Part shown: piece by piece, positions 25,460 to 34,453 of the stretch
Layout: every line of letters starts with the position of its first letter
Position numbering within the stretch: position 1 is the stretch's first letter
Source of the DNA: Pseudoxanthomonas sp. SE1
Lineage (GTDB): Bacteria; Pseudomonadota; Gammaproteobacteria; Xanthomonadales; Xanthomonadaceae
NCBI RefSeq assembly: GCF_029542205.1
Contig: NZ_CP113783.1
Span: forward strand, 4,145,001 to 4,209,000
DNA length: 64,000 nucleotides
Direction of reading: 5' to 3'
Made by a program: the position numbers and the translations under genes
The notes under the pieces: generated by a model
Told to the model about the DNA's origin: nothing
Databases searched by the model: none
Seen by the model: the letters and a program-made list of their open reading frames with translations, nothing else

Positions 25460-26458
25460 ATGACCATGACCCCCCTCACCGAATCCGACCTCCAGCAACA
25501 GCTCGCCAAACTCGGCGAGCTCCGCGCCGCCATCGGCCAGGCCATCGTGGGCCAGCAGGATGTGGTGGAGCAGTTGCTGATCGGCCTGCTCGCCGGCGGC
25601 CACTGCCTGCTCGAAGGCGTGCCCGGCCTGGGCAAGACCCTGCTGGTGCGCTCGCTGGGCCAGGCGTTGCACCTGCAGTTCCGGCGCGTGCAGTTCACGC
25701 CCGACCTGATGCCCAGCGACATCCTGGGCACCGAGTTGCTCGAAGAAGACCATGGCACGGGTCATCGCCATTTCCGCTTCCAGCCGGGACCGATCTTCAC
25801 CAACCTGCTGCTGGCCGACGAACTCAACCGCACGCCCCCCAAGACCCAGGCCGCACTGCTGGAAGCCATGCAGGAACGCACTGTCAGCTACGCCGGCACC
25901 ACGCATGCACTGCCCTCGCCGTTCTTCGTGTTGGCCACGCAGAACCCGCTGGAGCAGGCCGGCACCTATCCGCTGCCGGAAGCGCAGCTGGACCGTTTCC
26001 TGCTGCACATCCGCGTGGACTACCCGACCGAACAGGAAGAGCACGACATCCTGGCGCAGACCACAGGCCGCGCGGATGGCGACGTGCCCCGCGTAATGGA
26101 GGGCGAAGCCGTGCTGGCGCTGCAGAAGCACGTGCGCGACGTACATGTCAGCGACGACCTGCTGCGCTGGATCACGAAACTGGTGCGCGCCAGCCGTCCC
26201 GGCGACGGGGTGCCCGACGAGGTCCGCAAGTACGTGCGCTGGGGCGCCGGTCCGCGCGCGGGCCAATCGCTGGTGCTCGCCGCGAAAGCGCGCGCGCTGC
26301 TGCACGGCCGCCTGGCGGCCACGCGCGAGGACATCGTCGCGCTGGCCAAGCCGGTGATGCGCCACCGCCTGCTGCTGTCGTTCGCGGCGGAAGCCGAGCA
26401 GGTCGGCGCGGACGACGTGATCGCCGCGCTGCTGCGCGGCGTGCCATTGACCGCCTGA
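25460..26458 (+). CDS. MoxR-family AAA+ ATPase
   Basis: 332 residues. Walker A is GVPGLGKTLLVR (about 54-65), Walker B LLLADELNRTPPKTQAALLEAMQE (about 115-138), followed by sensor 1 (FVLATQNPLEQAGTYPLPEAQLDRFL) and a C-terminal lid. MoxR ATPases act as chaperones for envelope or metalloprotein assembly, usually with the VWA or DUF58 proteins encoded beside them. DUF58, BatA-like and two further membrane genes follow almost without gaps. An alternative start is the next ATG (MTPLTES). Confidence 0.95.
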   Translation: MTMTPLTESDLQQQLAKLGELRAAIGQAIVGQQDVVEQLLIGLLAGGHCLLEGVPGLGKTLLVRSLGQALHLQFRRVQFTPDLMPSDILGTELLEEDHGTGHRHFRFQPGPIFTNLLLADELNRTPPKTQAALLEAMQERTVSYAGTTHALPSPFFVLATQNPLEQAGTYPLPEAQLDRFLLHIRVDYPTEQEEHDILAQTTGRADGDVPRVMEGEAVLALQKHVRDVHVSDDLLRWITKLVRASRPGDGVPDEVRKYVRWGAGPRAGQSLVLAAKARALLHGRLAATREDIVALAKPVMRHRLLLSFAAEAEQVGADDVIAALLRGVPLTA

Positions 26459-26468
26459 TCGACGCACC

Positions 26469-27359
26469 GTGGCGCACGACCTGATCCCCGCCGACGTCCG
26501 CAGCCGGTTGAAGGACCTGCGGCTGACCGCGCGCCGCGCCATCGGTGCGCAGGGCATCGGTGTGCACCATAGCCGCAGCCGCGGTGCCGGTCTGGAGTTC
26601 GCGCAGTACCGCGCCTATGAACCCGGCGACGAACTGCGCCAGATCGACTGGAAGCTGTACGCACGCTCGGACCGCTTCTTCGTGCGCGAAGCCGAGCGCG
26701 AGAGTCCGCTGACGGTGTGGATCGTGCTCGATGCGACCGCCTCGATGACGCAGCGCGATGGCGAGCGTGGCACGCGCTTCGATGCCGCGCGCCGGCTGGC
26801 CGCCTGCATCGCCGAGCTGGCGTTGCGTCAGGGCGACCGCTTCGGCCTGCTGGTGCTGCATGGTGATGGCGTGCGCCTGGTCTCGCCGGGCAACGGCGTG
26901 CGCCAGCGCGACCAGCTGCTACTCGCCTTGCACAGCCTGCGTGCGGACGGCGCATTTCCCGCGCAGGGACGGCTGGGTCCTGTGTTCGAACGCATCGGCG
27001 TCGGCGATCTGGTGCTGGTGCTCAGCGATTGGTTCGACGACGCGATTCCCGCTCTGGCGGAACGCCTGGCGGCGGCGCGCCGCGAAGTGCTCGCGATCCA
27101 GCTGCTGACGGCGGACGAGCGCGACTTTCCGTTCACCGGCGGGCATCGCTTCCGCGATCCGGAAACCGGCGAGGAACTGCTGGGCGATGCCGCCGCGCTG
27201 CGTGCGGACTACCTGCAACGCTTCGCGGAGGCTCAGCGCCTGTTGGATGCGCGACTCGATGCCAGCGGGATCCGCCATGCGCGCTACTACACCGACCAAC
27301 CGCTGGACCTGCCGCTGCGGCGGCTGTTCGGCGCGCGCGACGCGGCGGAGTACGCATGA
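26469..27359 (+). CDS. DUF58 domain protein (VWA-like)
   Basis: 296 residues from GTG at 26469, 10 bp after moxR. The signature SRSRGAGLEFAQYRAYEPGDELRQIDWKLYARSDRFFVREAERE (about 37-80) is the DUF58 core, followed by a von Willebrand A-like fold with an incomplete metal site (VLDATASMTQR replaces DxSxS). DUF58 proteins work with MoxR in envelope or stress-related assembly. No membrane segment is seen. Its stop codon overlaps the next start (ATGA), so it is coupled to the BatA-like gene. Confidence 0.93.
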   Translation: MAHDLIPADVRSRLKDLRLTARRAIGAQGIGVHHSRSRGAGLEFAQYRAYEPGDELRQIDWKLYARSDRFFVREAERESPLTVWIVLDATASMTQRDGERGTRFDAARRLAACIAELALRQGDRFGLLVLHGDGVRLVSPGNGVRQRDQLLLALHSLRADGAFPAQGRLGPVFERIGVGDLVLVLSDWFDDAIPALAERLAAARREVLAIQLLTADERDFPFTGGHRFRDPETGEELLGDAAALRADYLQRFAEAQRLLDARLDASGIRHARYYTDQPLDLPLRRLFGARDAAEYA

Positions 27360-28519
27360 GCCTGGCGTTGCTGCTGCCTGCCGGGCTGGTCGCGCTTGTG
27401 GCGTTGCTGCTGCCATTGCTGCTGCACCTGGCGCGCCGGCATGAGCAGACACCGACCGACTTCGCCGCGCTGCGCTGGTTGCGGCAGAAGCCCAAGCCCC
27501 GCCACCAGATCCGCTTCGACGAGTGGCCGCTGCTGCTGCTTCGTCTTCTGCTGCTTGCGCTGCTGGCGCTCTGGCTGGCCCGGCCGGTGCTGTCGGGCAT
27601 GGACGATGCGCGCCCGTGGGTCGTCGCCGTGCCCGGCGTGGATGCCGCGATGGCCCGGGGACAGACCGGCGATCAGAAGGCGAGCCTGCGCTGGCTGTCA
27701 CCCGGCTTTCCGTCGCTGGACGAACCCGTCCCCGGCGGAACGCCCGCCATCGCCAGCCTGTTGCGCCAACTGGACGCCGAGCTGCCGCCCGATACGCCGC
27801 TGACCGTGGTGGTACCTGCGACGCTGCAAGGCGCGGATGCCGAGCGACCGATGCTGTCGCGCGCGGTGACGTGGATGGTGGTCGATGGCGCGATGCCGGC
27901 GTCGCCCGCGCCGCCGTCGGCACCTCCGTCGCTCGTCCTGCGCCACGAGGCGGGCGACGTCACCGGCCTTCGTTACCTGCGCGCCGCCGCGCGTGCCTGG
28001 CAGCCGGATCCCGACAGGCCATCACCCTTGCAGATCGGCATGCGTGAAGACGCCCTGCCTGCGAACACGCGTCCTTTGATCTGGCTGGTCCCCGGTCCGG
28101 TGCCCACACCGGTCGTGCAGTGGGTCGCGTCGGGCGGCACCGTGTTGTTGGCGAACGACAGTACGTTCGACGGCTTTGCGCCGGACACGACGCCGTGGCG
28201 CGATGCCGATGGCACTGCCGTGGTCGAATCCGCCATCCGCGGCAAGGGACGCGTGCTGCGCTTCACCCGGCCGCTGCGGCCCGATGCGATGCCGGCGCTG
28301 GTCGAAGCCGACTTTGCGCAGCGCCTGCGCGCCCTGTTCGATGCTCCTGTCGAGGCGCCCCGTCGTGTGCGGGCCACCGACTACGCACCGGTGACCGGCG
28401 GCGAGACCTATCCCGTCGCGCCACGCGACCTGCAGCCGTGGCTGGCGCTGCTGATTGCCCTGCTGCTGCTGGTGGAGCGCTGGATGGCCACGCGACGCAC
28501 GCGGAGCGCGGCGCCATGA
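27356..28519 (+). CDS. BatA-like membrane protein without VWA domain
   Basis: 387 residues. The N-terminal BatA signature holds a membrane helix (about 3-23), HLARRHEQTPTDFAALRWL and a second helix (about 59-77). The central domain resembles a class I glutamine-amidotransferase-like periplasmic fold, and a last membrane helix near 359-378 precedes a basic tail. Bat operons support oxidative-stress tolerance or envelope assembly in other bacteria. It starts within the stop of the DUF58 gene (ATGA) and ends within the start of the next gene (ATGA), so the whole set is one translational unit. Confidence 0.85.
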   Translation: MSLALLLPAGLVALVALLLPLLLHLARRHEQTPTDFAALRWLRQKPKPRHQIRFDEWPLLLLRLLLLALLALWLARPVLSGMDDARPWVVAVPGVDAAMARGQTGDQKASLRWLSPGFPSLDEPVPGGTPAIASLLRQLDAELPPDTPLTVVVPATLQGADAERPMLSRAVTWMVVDGAMPASPAPPSAPPSLVLRHEAGDVTGLRYLRAAARAWQPDPDRPSPLQIGMREDALPANTRPLIWLVPGPVPTPVVQWVASGGTVLLANDSTFDGFAPDTTPWRDADGTAVVESAIRGKGRVLRFTRPLRPDAMPALVEADFAQRLRALFDAPVEAPRRVRATDYAPVTGGETYPVAPRDLQPWLALLIALLLLVERWMATRRTRSAAP

Positions 28520-30690
28520 CGCTCTCGGCGACCGACCGTCTGGCGCAGGTACGCCGGCATGCGCTGCTCGGCCAGGTGCTGCTGGGTGCGGCTATCCCGG
28601 TGGCGGTCGGCGGCGTGTTGTGGCGCGCCGCGTCGCCAGGTCTCGCGACCTGGATCGTCGCCATGGGCATCGCGCTGCTCGCGGTCCTCGCGTGGCGACG
28701 GACGCGCGCCTTCGACACCCCCTGGCTGGTGCGCCAGCTCGATGCGCGGCGCAAGGATCTCGACGACAGCGCCGACCTGCTGCTGACGCCGCCCGCTTCG
28801 TTGTCACCCCTGCAACAGTTGCAGCAGGCACGCGTGCGCGACCGTCTGCGCACGCGGCCGGCGCCGGACCTGCGTACCCCGTGGCCATGGGCGCGCATCG
28901 CGGCGCTGTGGATCGCGGCGACGGTCGTGATCGCAACCGCGCTGCTATGGCCCGGTCGTGCCGGCGAGCCCGGTGTGCTCCAGCCCTCGGACGAACCTGT
29001 CCCCACCACGCCCGGCATCCCGCACCTCGTGGCCCAGCGCCTGCATGTGGCCCCGCCCGCCTACACTGGCATCGCAGCGCATGACGAGCCCTCGCTGGAC
29101 GCGAAGGCCCCGGCCGGCTCGCGATTGGCGTGGACGCTGCGCTTCGATCCGCAACCGACCGCGGCGGCGCTGGTCTTCCACGACGGGCAGCGGATCGCGC
29201 TGGCCCGCGACGGCGATACCTGGCAGGCGACACGCGTGCTGGCGAAGTCGACCTTGTATCGCGTGGTTGCCGCCGGCACCGAGGGCCAACCGCCGACGAA
29301 GCTGCACCGGCTGGATGCGATCCTCGACCGCGTGCCGGAAGTGAAGGTGCTGGCCCCGGATCGCGGCCTCAGCCAGGTGACGGTGGGGCAGACACGGTGG
29401 CCGCTCGCTTTCGAGGCCCGCGACGACTACGGCATCACGCCCAGCGCCACGCTGAAGCTGACGCTCGCGCAAGGCAGCGGCGAGAACATCGCCTTCAAGG
29501 AACAGGTGATGACGCTGCGTGGCACAGGTCCGGCGACATCCCGTCGCTTCAGTGCGTCGCTCGACCTGAAGGCCCTCGGCATGGCCGTGGGCGACGACCT
29601 GATCGCACAGCTCACCGTGCACGACACCCGTTCGCCCTCACCACAGCGCGCGCAGAGTCCCGGGCTGATCCTGCGCTGGCCCGCCGACCTGGGCCAGGAG
29701 AGCACGGGGCTGGAAGGGCTGGTGAAGAAGGTGATGCCGGCCTACTTCCGCAGCCAGCGCCAGATCATCATCGACGCAGAGGCCTTGCAGAAGCAGAAGC
29801 GCAGCCTGCCGGCGGAGCGCTTCGTCCAACGCTCCGACGCGATCGGCGTGGACCAGCGCATCCTGCGCCTGCGCTACGGCCAGTTCCTCGGCGAGGAAGC
29901 CGAAGGCGAGCCGCAACCGCCGCCGACCAACGATGCGGAGGACGGCCACACGGACGACGACGGCCACGACCATGCCGGCGAATCCGCGCAGGCCGACGAC
30001 GGCCATGGTCATGGCGAGGCCACCAGCGCGACCGGCGCCAGCTTCGGCCGCGAAGCCGACGTGCTGGAAGCCTACGGCCACACCCACGACCATGCCGAAG
30101 CCGCGACGCTGCTCGATCCGGAGACACGCGCCACCCTGAAGAAGGCGCTGGACCAGATGTGGCAATCGGAACTGCACCTGCGCCAGGGCCACCCGGACCG
30201 GGCGCTGCCGTTCGCCTACAAGGCGCTGGAGTACATCAAGCAGGTGCAGCAGGCCACGCGCATCTACCTGGCGCGGGTGGGGCCGGAACTGCCACCGATC
30301 GACGAGACGCGCCGGCTCGGTGGCGACCGCACGGGCATCGCGCCGCGCGCGCTCGGACCACTCGCCCGCCCGCAGGAAGACGATGCGCCGGCACCAACGC
30401 GAGCCTGGTCTGCGCTGGCGAACGACCGCGTGCCCGTGGATGCCGCCAACCTTGATGCATTGCAGGCATGGCTGCGCAGCAACGAGGCGCGCGTGCCGGA
30501 TGCGCTCGACCTGTTCGCCGCCATCGACGAAGTGCGCGGCGATCCGGCCTGCGCGCCCTGCCGGCAGCGCCTGCGAGCGCTCTTGTGGTCGGTCTCGGCG
30601 CAACCCCCTGCGCAGGTGCCGCGGCGCGATGGGGCGGATGAGACAGGGCGTCATTACCTGGATGCCTTGCAGCAGGAGCCGCCGCGATGA
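28516..30690 (+). CDS. DUF4175-like membrane protein with histidine-rich insert
   Basis: 724 residues. Two membrane helices near the N-terminus (about 18-36 and 42-60) and another near 129-148 anchor a large periplasmic region of beta-rich repeats. A coiled-coil-like C-terminal part (ALDQMWQSELHLRQGHPDRALPFAYKALEYIKQVQQ) follows. A His/Asp-rich segment at about 475-502 (DGHTDDDGHDHAGES, then DDGHGHGE) and YGHTHDHAEA near 520 could bind metal. The general design matches the large DUF4175-type proteins of MoxR/Bat operons. Function unknown; start overlaps the previous stop (ATGA) and the end overlaps the next start (ATGA). Confidence 0.78.
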   Translation: MTLSATDRLAQVRRHALLGQVLLGAAIPVAVGGVLWRAASPGLATWIVAMGIALLAVLAWRRTRAFDTPWLVRQLDARRKDLDDSADLLLTPPASLSPLQQLQQARVRDRLRTRPAPDLRTPWPWARIAALWIAATVVIATALLWPGRAGEPGVLQPSDEPVPTTPGIPHLVAQRLHVAPPAYTGIAAHDEPSLDAKAPAGSRLAWTLRFDPQPTAAALVFHDGQRIALARDGDTWQATRVLAKSTLYRVVAAGTEGQPPTKLHRLDAILDRVPEVKVLAPDRGLSQVTVGQTRWPLAFEARDDYGITPSATLKLTLAQGSGENIAFKEQVMTLRGTGPATSRRFSASLDLKALGMAVGDDLIAQLTVHDTRSPSPQRAQSPGLILRWPADLGQESTGLEGLVKKVMPAYFRSQRQIIIDAEALQKQKRSLPAERFVQRSDAIGVDQRILRLRYGQFLGEEAEGEPQPPPTNDAEDGHTDDDGHDHAGESAQADDGHGHGEATSATGASFGREADVLEAYGHTHDHAEAATLLDPETRATLKKALDQMWQSELHLRQGHPDRALPFAYKALEYIKQVQQATRIYLARVGPELPPIDETRRLGGDRTGIAPRALGPLARPQEDDAPAPTRAWSALANDRVPVDAANLDALQAWLRSNEARVPDALDLFAAIDEVRGDPACAPCRQRLRALLWSVSAQPPAQVPRRDGADETGRHYLDALQQEPPR

Positions 30691-32516
30691 ATCTGTCCGC
30701 CACCCTGCCGCTGTTGCTCGCCGTACTGCTGACGCTCGCCGTGATGATGGCGTGGCTGCGCCTCGCACGGTGGCGTCGCAGCGCACCGCACGACCGCCGA
30801 GGTCCGCCGACGCGCTTCGTGTTGCTGTGCCTGCTGCAGCCGGTCGGTGCGCTGCTGCTCTACTTCACCCTGTTGCCTCCGCGACAGACCGTCGCCACGG
30901 GCTCGCTGGTGGTGATGACGTCGCGGGCGGACGATGTCGCCCTGCCCGCGACGCTGCAGGGCCAGCCGCGCGTCGTGTTGCCGGAAGCGCCAGCCAATGT
31001 CGATGCGGAGCGCGTGCCCGACCTCGGCACCGCGCTCCGTCGTCATCCGGAAGCGCAGGCGCTGCACATCGTCGGTGCAGGCCTGGAAGCACGCGACCGC
31101 GATGCGCTCGGCGACCGCGCAGTGACGTTCGCCGCTGCGCCGCTACCGCGCGGCATCATGCAGCTGGCACCGGCCGCGCCAGTCGCACCCGGCACCCCCT
31201 TCGTCGTCAGCGGTCGCGTGCACGACCTGCCGCAGGCGACGGTCGTGCTGCGCGATCCGGCCGGCCAGCGCATCAGTACGACGACGCCGGATGCGCAGGG
31301 CGGCTTCCGCCTGGGCGGCCTGGCGCGCCTGCCGGGTCCGGCGCAGTTCCGCATCGAGGTGCTCGATGCGAAGCGTGCCGTCGTCGACACCGCGACCGTG
31401 CCGGTATGGACGCAGCCCACGCCTGCGCCGCGCGTGTGGGCACTGGCGGGAGCGCCCAATGCGGAGTGGAAGTACCTGCGCCGCTGGGCCACCGATGCCG
31501 GCATTCCGCTGCATCTGCAGGTCAGCCTGGGCGGCGGCCTGCAGCTGGGCGATACACCGCTGCCGATGACGGCCGATACGCTGCGTCGGTTCGACGTGGT
31601 GCTGCTGGATGCACGCAGCGCTGCGGCGCTCGGCGACGGCCAGCGCGCGGCGCTCATCGCGGCCATCCGCGACGGCCTGGGCGTGCTGGTGCGTGCCGAT
31701 GGCGCGCTGGCGCCAGGTGTGCAACGCCTGCTCGGCCTGTCGCTGGCCGGCAACGACGACACCGAATTCCACCTGCCACGTCCGGCACCCGATGACGACG
31801 CCTGGCGCGCGCGCCGCGGCGCGGGCACCACGGAGGCGCCGGTCGATGCGGATGCCGTGCCGGCGGGACTGCCGACGCTGACGCGGCGGGCACTGCGGAC
31901 GTCGTCGCCGGAGGCGATCGCGCTGCTGCGCGACGCGGACGGCACCGCGGTCGCCTGGTGGCGCGCGGCGGGCCGCGGGCGCATCGCGGCGTGGACGCCG
32001 ATCGATACCTACAGGCTGGCGCTGTCCGGACATGCCGACGCCCATGGCGCGTTGTGGTCGCAGGCACTGGGCACGCTCGCGCGCACGACGACGGTCGCTG
32101 CTCTGGCGGTACCCGACGACGCCCGTATCTCGCAGCGCGTGGCGCTCTGTGGCCTCAACGACGGGGCGCAGGTGACCGCGCCGGATGGAACCCTCACCCG
32201 CGTGCCGCGCGATCCGGTCACCGGCACGGCCCGCTGCGGTGGTTTCTGGCCCCGCATGGCGGGCTGGCATCAGCTGACGTCGGGCGAAGCGGCTGCACCC
32301 TTCCACGTGCGTGCGGCAGGGGACGCACCCTCCCTGCATGCCATGGCCGTGCGCGAACAGACCGTGCGCCTGGCGGCAAGACCCTCGACGGGTCAGGTCG
32401 CCCCCGCGCTGGCAACGCAGGGGTCGCGTGGGGCCGCGTGGCCGTGGTTCCTCGGCTTCCTGCTCGCGGCCGGTCTGCTGTGGTGGCTGGAGCGCCGCCG
32501 TCCCGTGATCGGTTAA
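30687..32516 (+). CDS. Large membrane-anchored protein at the end of the MoxR operon
   Basis: 609 residues. Membrane helices near the N-terminus (about 5-25 and 44-64) and one near the C-terminus (about 582-600) bracket a periplasmic region with an Ig/transthyretin-like segment (VSGRVHDLPQATVVLRDPAGQRI ... GGFRLGGL, about 172-215) and a glutamine-amidotransferase-like part (RFDVVLLDARSAAALGDGQRAALIAAIRDGLGVLVRADGAL). No catalytic triad is obvious. It is the last gene of the coupled operon, so it likely works with the MoxR/DUF58/BatA proteins at the inner membrane. Named function unknown. Confidence 0.75.
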   Translation: MNLSATLPLLLAVLLTLAVMMAWLRLARWRRSAPHDRRGPPTRFVLLCLLQPVGALLLYFTLLPPRQTVATGSLVVMTSRADDVALPATLQGQPRVVLPEAPANVDAERVPDLGTALRRHPEAQALHIVGAGLEARDRDALGDRAVTFAAAPLPRGIMQLAPAAPVAPGTPFVVSGRVHDLPQATVVLRDPAGQRISTTTPDAQGGFRLGGLARLPGPAQFRIEVLDAKRAVVDTATVPVWTQPTPAPRVWALAGAPNAEWKYLRRWATDAGIPLHLQVSLGGGLQLGDTPLPMTADTLRRFDVVLLDARSAAALGDGQRAALIAAIRDGLGVLVRADGALAPGVQRLLGLSLAGNDDTEFHLPRPAPDDDAWRARRGAGTTEAPVDADAVPAGLPTLTRRALRTSSPEAIALLRDADGTAVAWWRAAGRGRIAAWTPIDTYRLALSGHADAHGALWSQALGTLARTTTVAALAVPDDARISQRVALCGLNDGAQVTAPDGTLTRVPRDPVTGTARCGGFWPRMAGWHQLTSGEAAAPFHVRAAGDAPSLHAMAVREQTVRLAARPSTGQVAPALATQGSRGAAWPWFLGFLLAAGLLWWLERRRPVIG

Positions 32517-32575
32517 CGACTCTCGAATGTGAGATACGTAATCTTTCCTTCAGACCCATCCTTCCGGAGTTCCGC

Positions 32576-32941
32576 ATGATCCGAACGGCGATCCCCGCCC
32601 TGTTGCTGACCCTCTCGCTGGCCGCGTGTTCAGCGCCCGATACGGATGAGCAGACCGCCGCCGCGGAGCAGGCCCAGGCCGCCGCCAGCGAGGCCGCCAC
32701 GCCACCGCCCGCGCAACCGGCACCGACCGAACTCGCCGGCACCTGCGACGACACCCAGGCGCAGTGGATCATCGGCAAGACGCCCAGCGAGAAGGACATC
32801 GAGCAGGCGAAGACGGACAGCAAGTCGGATTCCGTGCGGGCCCTGAAGCCGGGCGACGCGGCGACGATGGACTTCAATCCGGACCGCCTGAACATCATCC
32901 TCGACGACAAGGGCGCGGCGACGTCGGTCAACTGCGGCTGA
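32576..32941 (+). CDS. Peptidase inhibitor I78 family lipoprotein
   Basis: 121 residues with a lipoprotein signal (LSLAAC, Cys18) and an Ala/Glu/Pro-rich linker. The I78 domain follows: GTCDDTQAQWIIGKTPSE, a central SVRALKPGDAATMDFNPDRLNIILDDKG and the closing VNCG, with the typical pair of Cys. I78 proteins inhibit serine proteases such as subtilisin. It is probably acylated and held in the envelope to protect against host, prey or own proteases. CGGAG lies 6-10 bases before the ATG. A strong terminator follows. A second protease-inhibitor lipoprotein (I42) is at 49083. Confidence 0.88.
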   Translation: MIRTAIPALLLTLSLAACSAPDTDEQTAAAEQAQAAASEAATPPPAQPAPTELAGTCDDTQAQWIIGKTPSEKDIEQAKTDSKSDSVRALKPGDAATMDFNPDRLNIILDDKGAATSVNCG

Positions 32942-32967
32942 CGTCGCACGCATTGCCAGACAAACCT

Positions 32968-32999
32968 ACGCCGTCCGTCTTTCGCGGACGGCGTTTCTT
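32968..32999 (+). terminator. Rho-independent terminator of the I78 inhibitor gene
   Basis: Ten-bp stem ACGCCGTCCG / CGGACGGCGT (32968-32977 and 32985-32994) followed by a T-rich run. It lies close to the end of the convergent lipase gene and may serve both. Confidence 0.9.
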
Positions 33000-33018
33000 T
33001 TACGCCCCGGCTTACGCC

Positions 33019-34410
33019 TCACCTGGCCAGACCGTGTTCCGTCCTGCCGTGTAATTCGCCAACGGATGTGGCGCCTGGTCCTTCGTGCGAAGGCCCGATC
33101 CCGTTCTGCGCGAGCAGGCGCTCCTGGCCATTCTTCAACCAGGCTTCGGCTTCCGGCGAAGCATGCAGGCGCTCCATCGCAGCGCGGCAAGCATCTGCAT
33201 CACCCCTCGACGCCGCTTCGAGCATGCGCGCCAGTGCCTCGCGGCCGCTTCCGGCCAACAGCGCATGGCCAGTCGCCGGAAACGTTGCTTCATGCGCCGG
33301 CTGCCGTGCTTCATGGCTCGCCAACGGAGGCTCGGGAGGCAACGCACGCTCGCCGAAGATGGGCAGCGGTTGCCGTTCACCCTGCTCCTGCCGGCGCACC
33401 GCTTCCTCGAACACCCCCACGATGCGGCTCATGTCATGTCGATCCAGCGCATCCACGCCGTGCTGACTGCCATGTGCGATCGGGCCGACCAGATTGGCCA
33501 ACCGCCCAAGACCGCTGGCCTTGAAGGCCTGGCCGGCCAGCGGCGTTTCGTTGATGCCTCCGCCGACCAGGCCGGCGACATAGCGCGCGTGTGATCCGAA
33601 ACCTTCTCGCCCCTCCAGGCTGGATATCGACTGCGCTTCGCCGATATGGGGGCCGGTCTTGTGCGACACCACGCTGTTGTTGACGGTGTAGTTGAGGAAG
33701 CCGCCATCGAACGCATCCGCCCGGAAGTCCGGAGCCTGCATCGGCGTCATCCGGTGCTCGCCAAGCCACTGCCGATACCCGTCCGACGCCACGATGTTGG
33801 CGGCCCCGGGCGCGTCAAAGGTGCGTCCGCCCCAGCCGAAGGTATGGCTGAGCACCTGCGCATGCGCACCGCCTGCCGAGTGGCCGGTCACCTCTATCCG
33901 GTAGCCCTGGCGGCCATAGGTGTCCTGCACGCCCTTGGCGAAGTCGAGCGCCTGCTGGAACTGCGGATCCCAGGCATCGCCTGGCAGCACCGCCTCCTGC
34001 AGGCGGGCCATCTGCGCCCGCGTGCGATCAGTGGCCGGCGCCGGCGCTCCCATCAGGTCGGGCAGCTCGCCATCGCGGGCCACGGCGATGTTTGGGCCCT
34101 TCCAGTCCAGCGGATCGTCGCTGCCGCGGACGGCGATGACGATGTGCTTCTCGGCGTCGTTGGCGAAGGCATGGATCACCAAGCCGCTGGTGGAATTATG
34201 GTCTCCGCTGTGTAGCAGCCTCCATCTCTGCGATCCGAGTGACTCGGCGAAGAGCTGCTCGTAATCCGGGTTGATGCGCTTATCAGCACTGTTGATGCCC
34301 GATTGGTCCAGGTAGCTTGCGCGACTGAAGCGCGCCATGACCAACTCTTTTCGGTAATCCACGCCACGTGTCCATTCGGCGGGGGTATCAGGAATTTCAA
34401 GATCATCCAT
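33019..34410 (-). CDS. Lipase-fold effector-like protein (class 3 lipase type)
   Basis: 463 residues from the ATG at 34410, which has AGGAG 8 bases upstream. A class 3 lipase-like core holds YRKELVMARFSRASYLDQSG, IAVRGSDDPLDW (oxyanion region, about 92-103) and the nucleophile elbow VTGHS178AGGAHA. A Pro/Glu-rich linker precedes a small helical C-terminal part (about 395-445). No signal peptide. The preceding gene is a lipoprotein on the same strand, 43 bp away, which matches the arrangement of the Xanthomonas phospholipase effector XAC0574 and its immunity lipoprotein XAC0573. The XVIPCD secretion domain expected of T4SS effectors is not recognisable, so the delivery route is open. Lower GC than neighbours suggests transfer. 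Confidence 0.65.
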   Translation of the reverse strand: MDDLEIPDTPAEWTRGVDYRKELVMARFSRASYLDQSGINSADKRINPDYEQLFAESLGSQRWRLLHSGDHNSTSGLVIHAFANDAEKHIVIAVRGSDDPLDWKGPNIAVARDGELPDLMGAPAPATDRTRAQMARLQEAVLPGDAWDPQFQQALDFAKGVQDTYGRQGYRIEVTGHSAGGAHAQVLSHTFGWGGRTFDAPGAANIVASDGYRQWLGEHRMTPMQAPDFRADAFDGGFLNYTVNNSVVSHKTGPHIGEAQSISSLEGREGFGSHARYVAGLVGGGINETPLAGQAFKASGLGRLANLVGPIAHGSQHGVDALDRHDMSRIVGVFEEAVRRQEQGERQPLPIFGERALPPEPPLASHEARQPAHEATFPATGHALLAGSGREALARMLEAASRGDADACRAAMERLHASPEAEAWLKNGQERLLAQNGIGPSHEGPGATSVGELHGRTEHGLAR

Positions 34411-34453
34411 GGCATAGCTCCTTGCTGACACCGCTTGTTTGATGCACGCGAGG

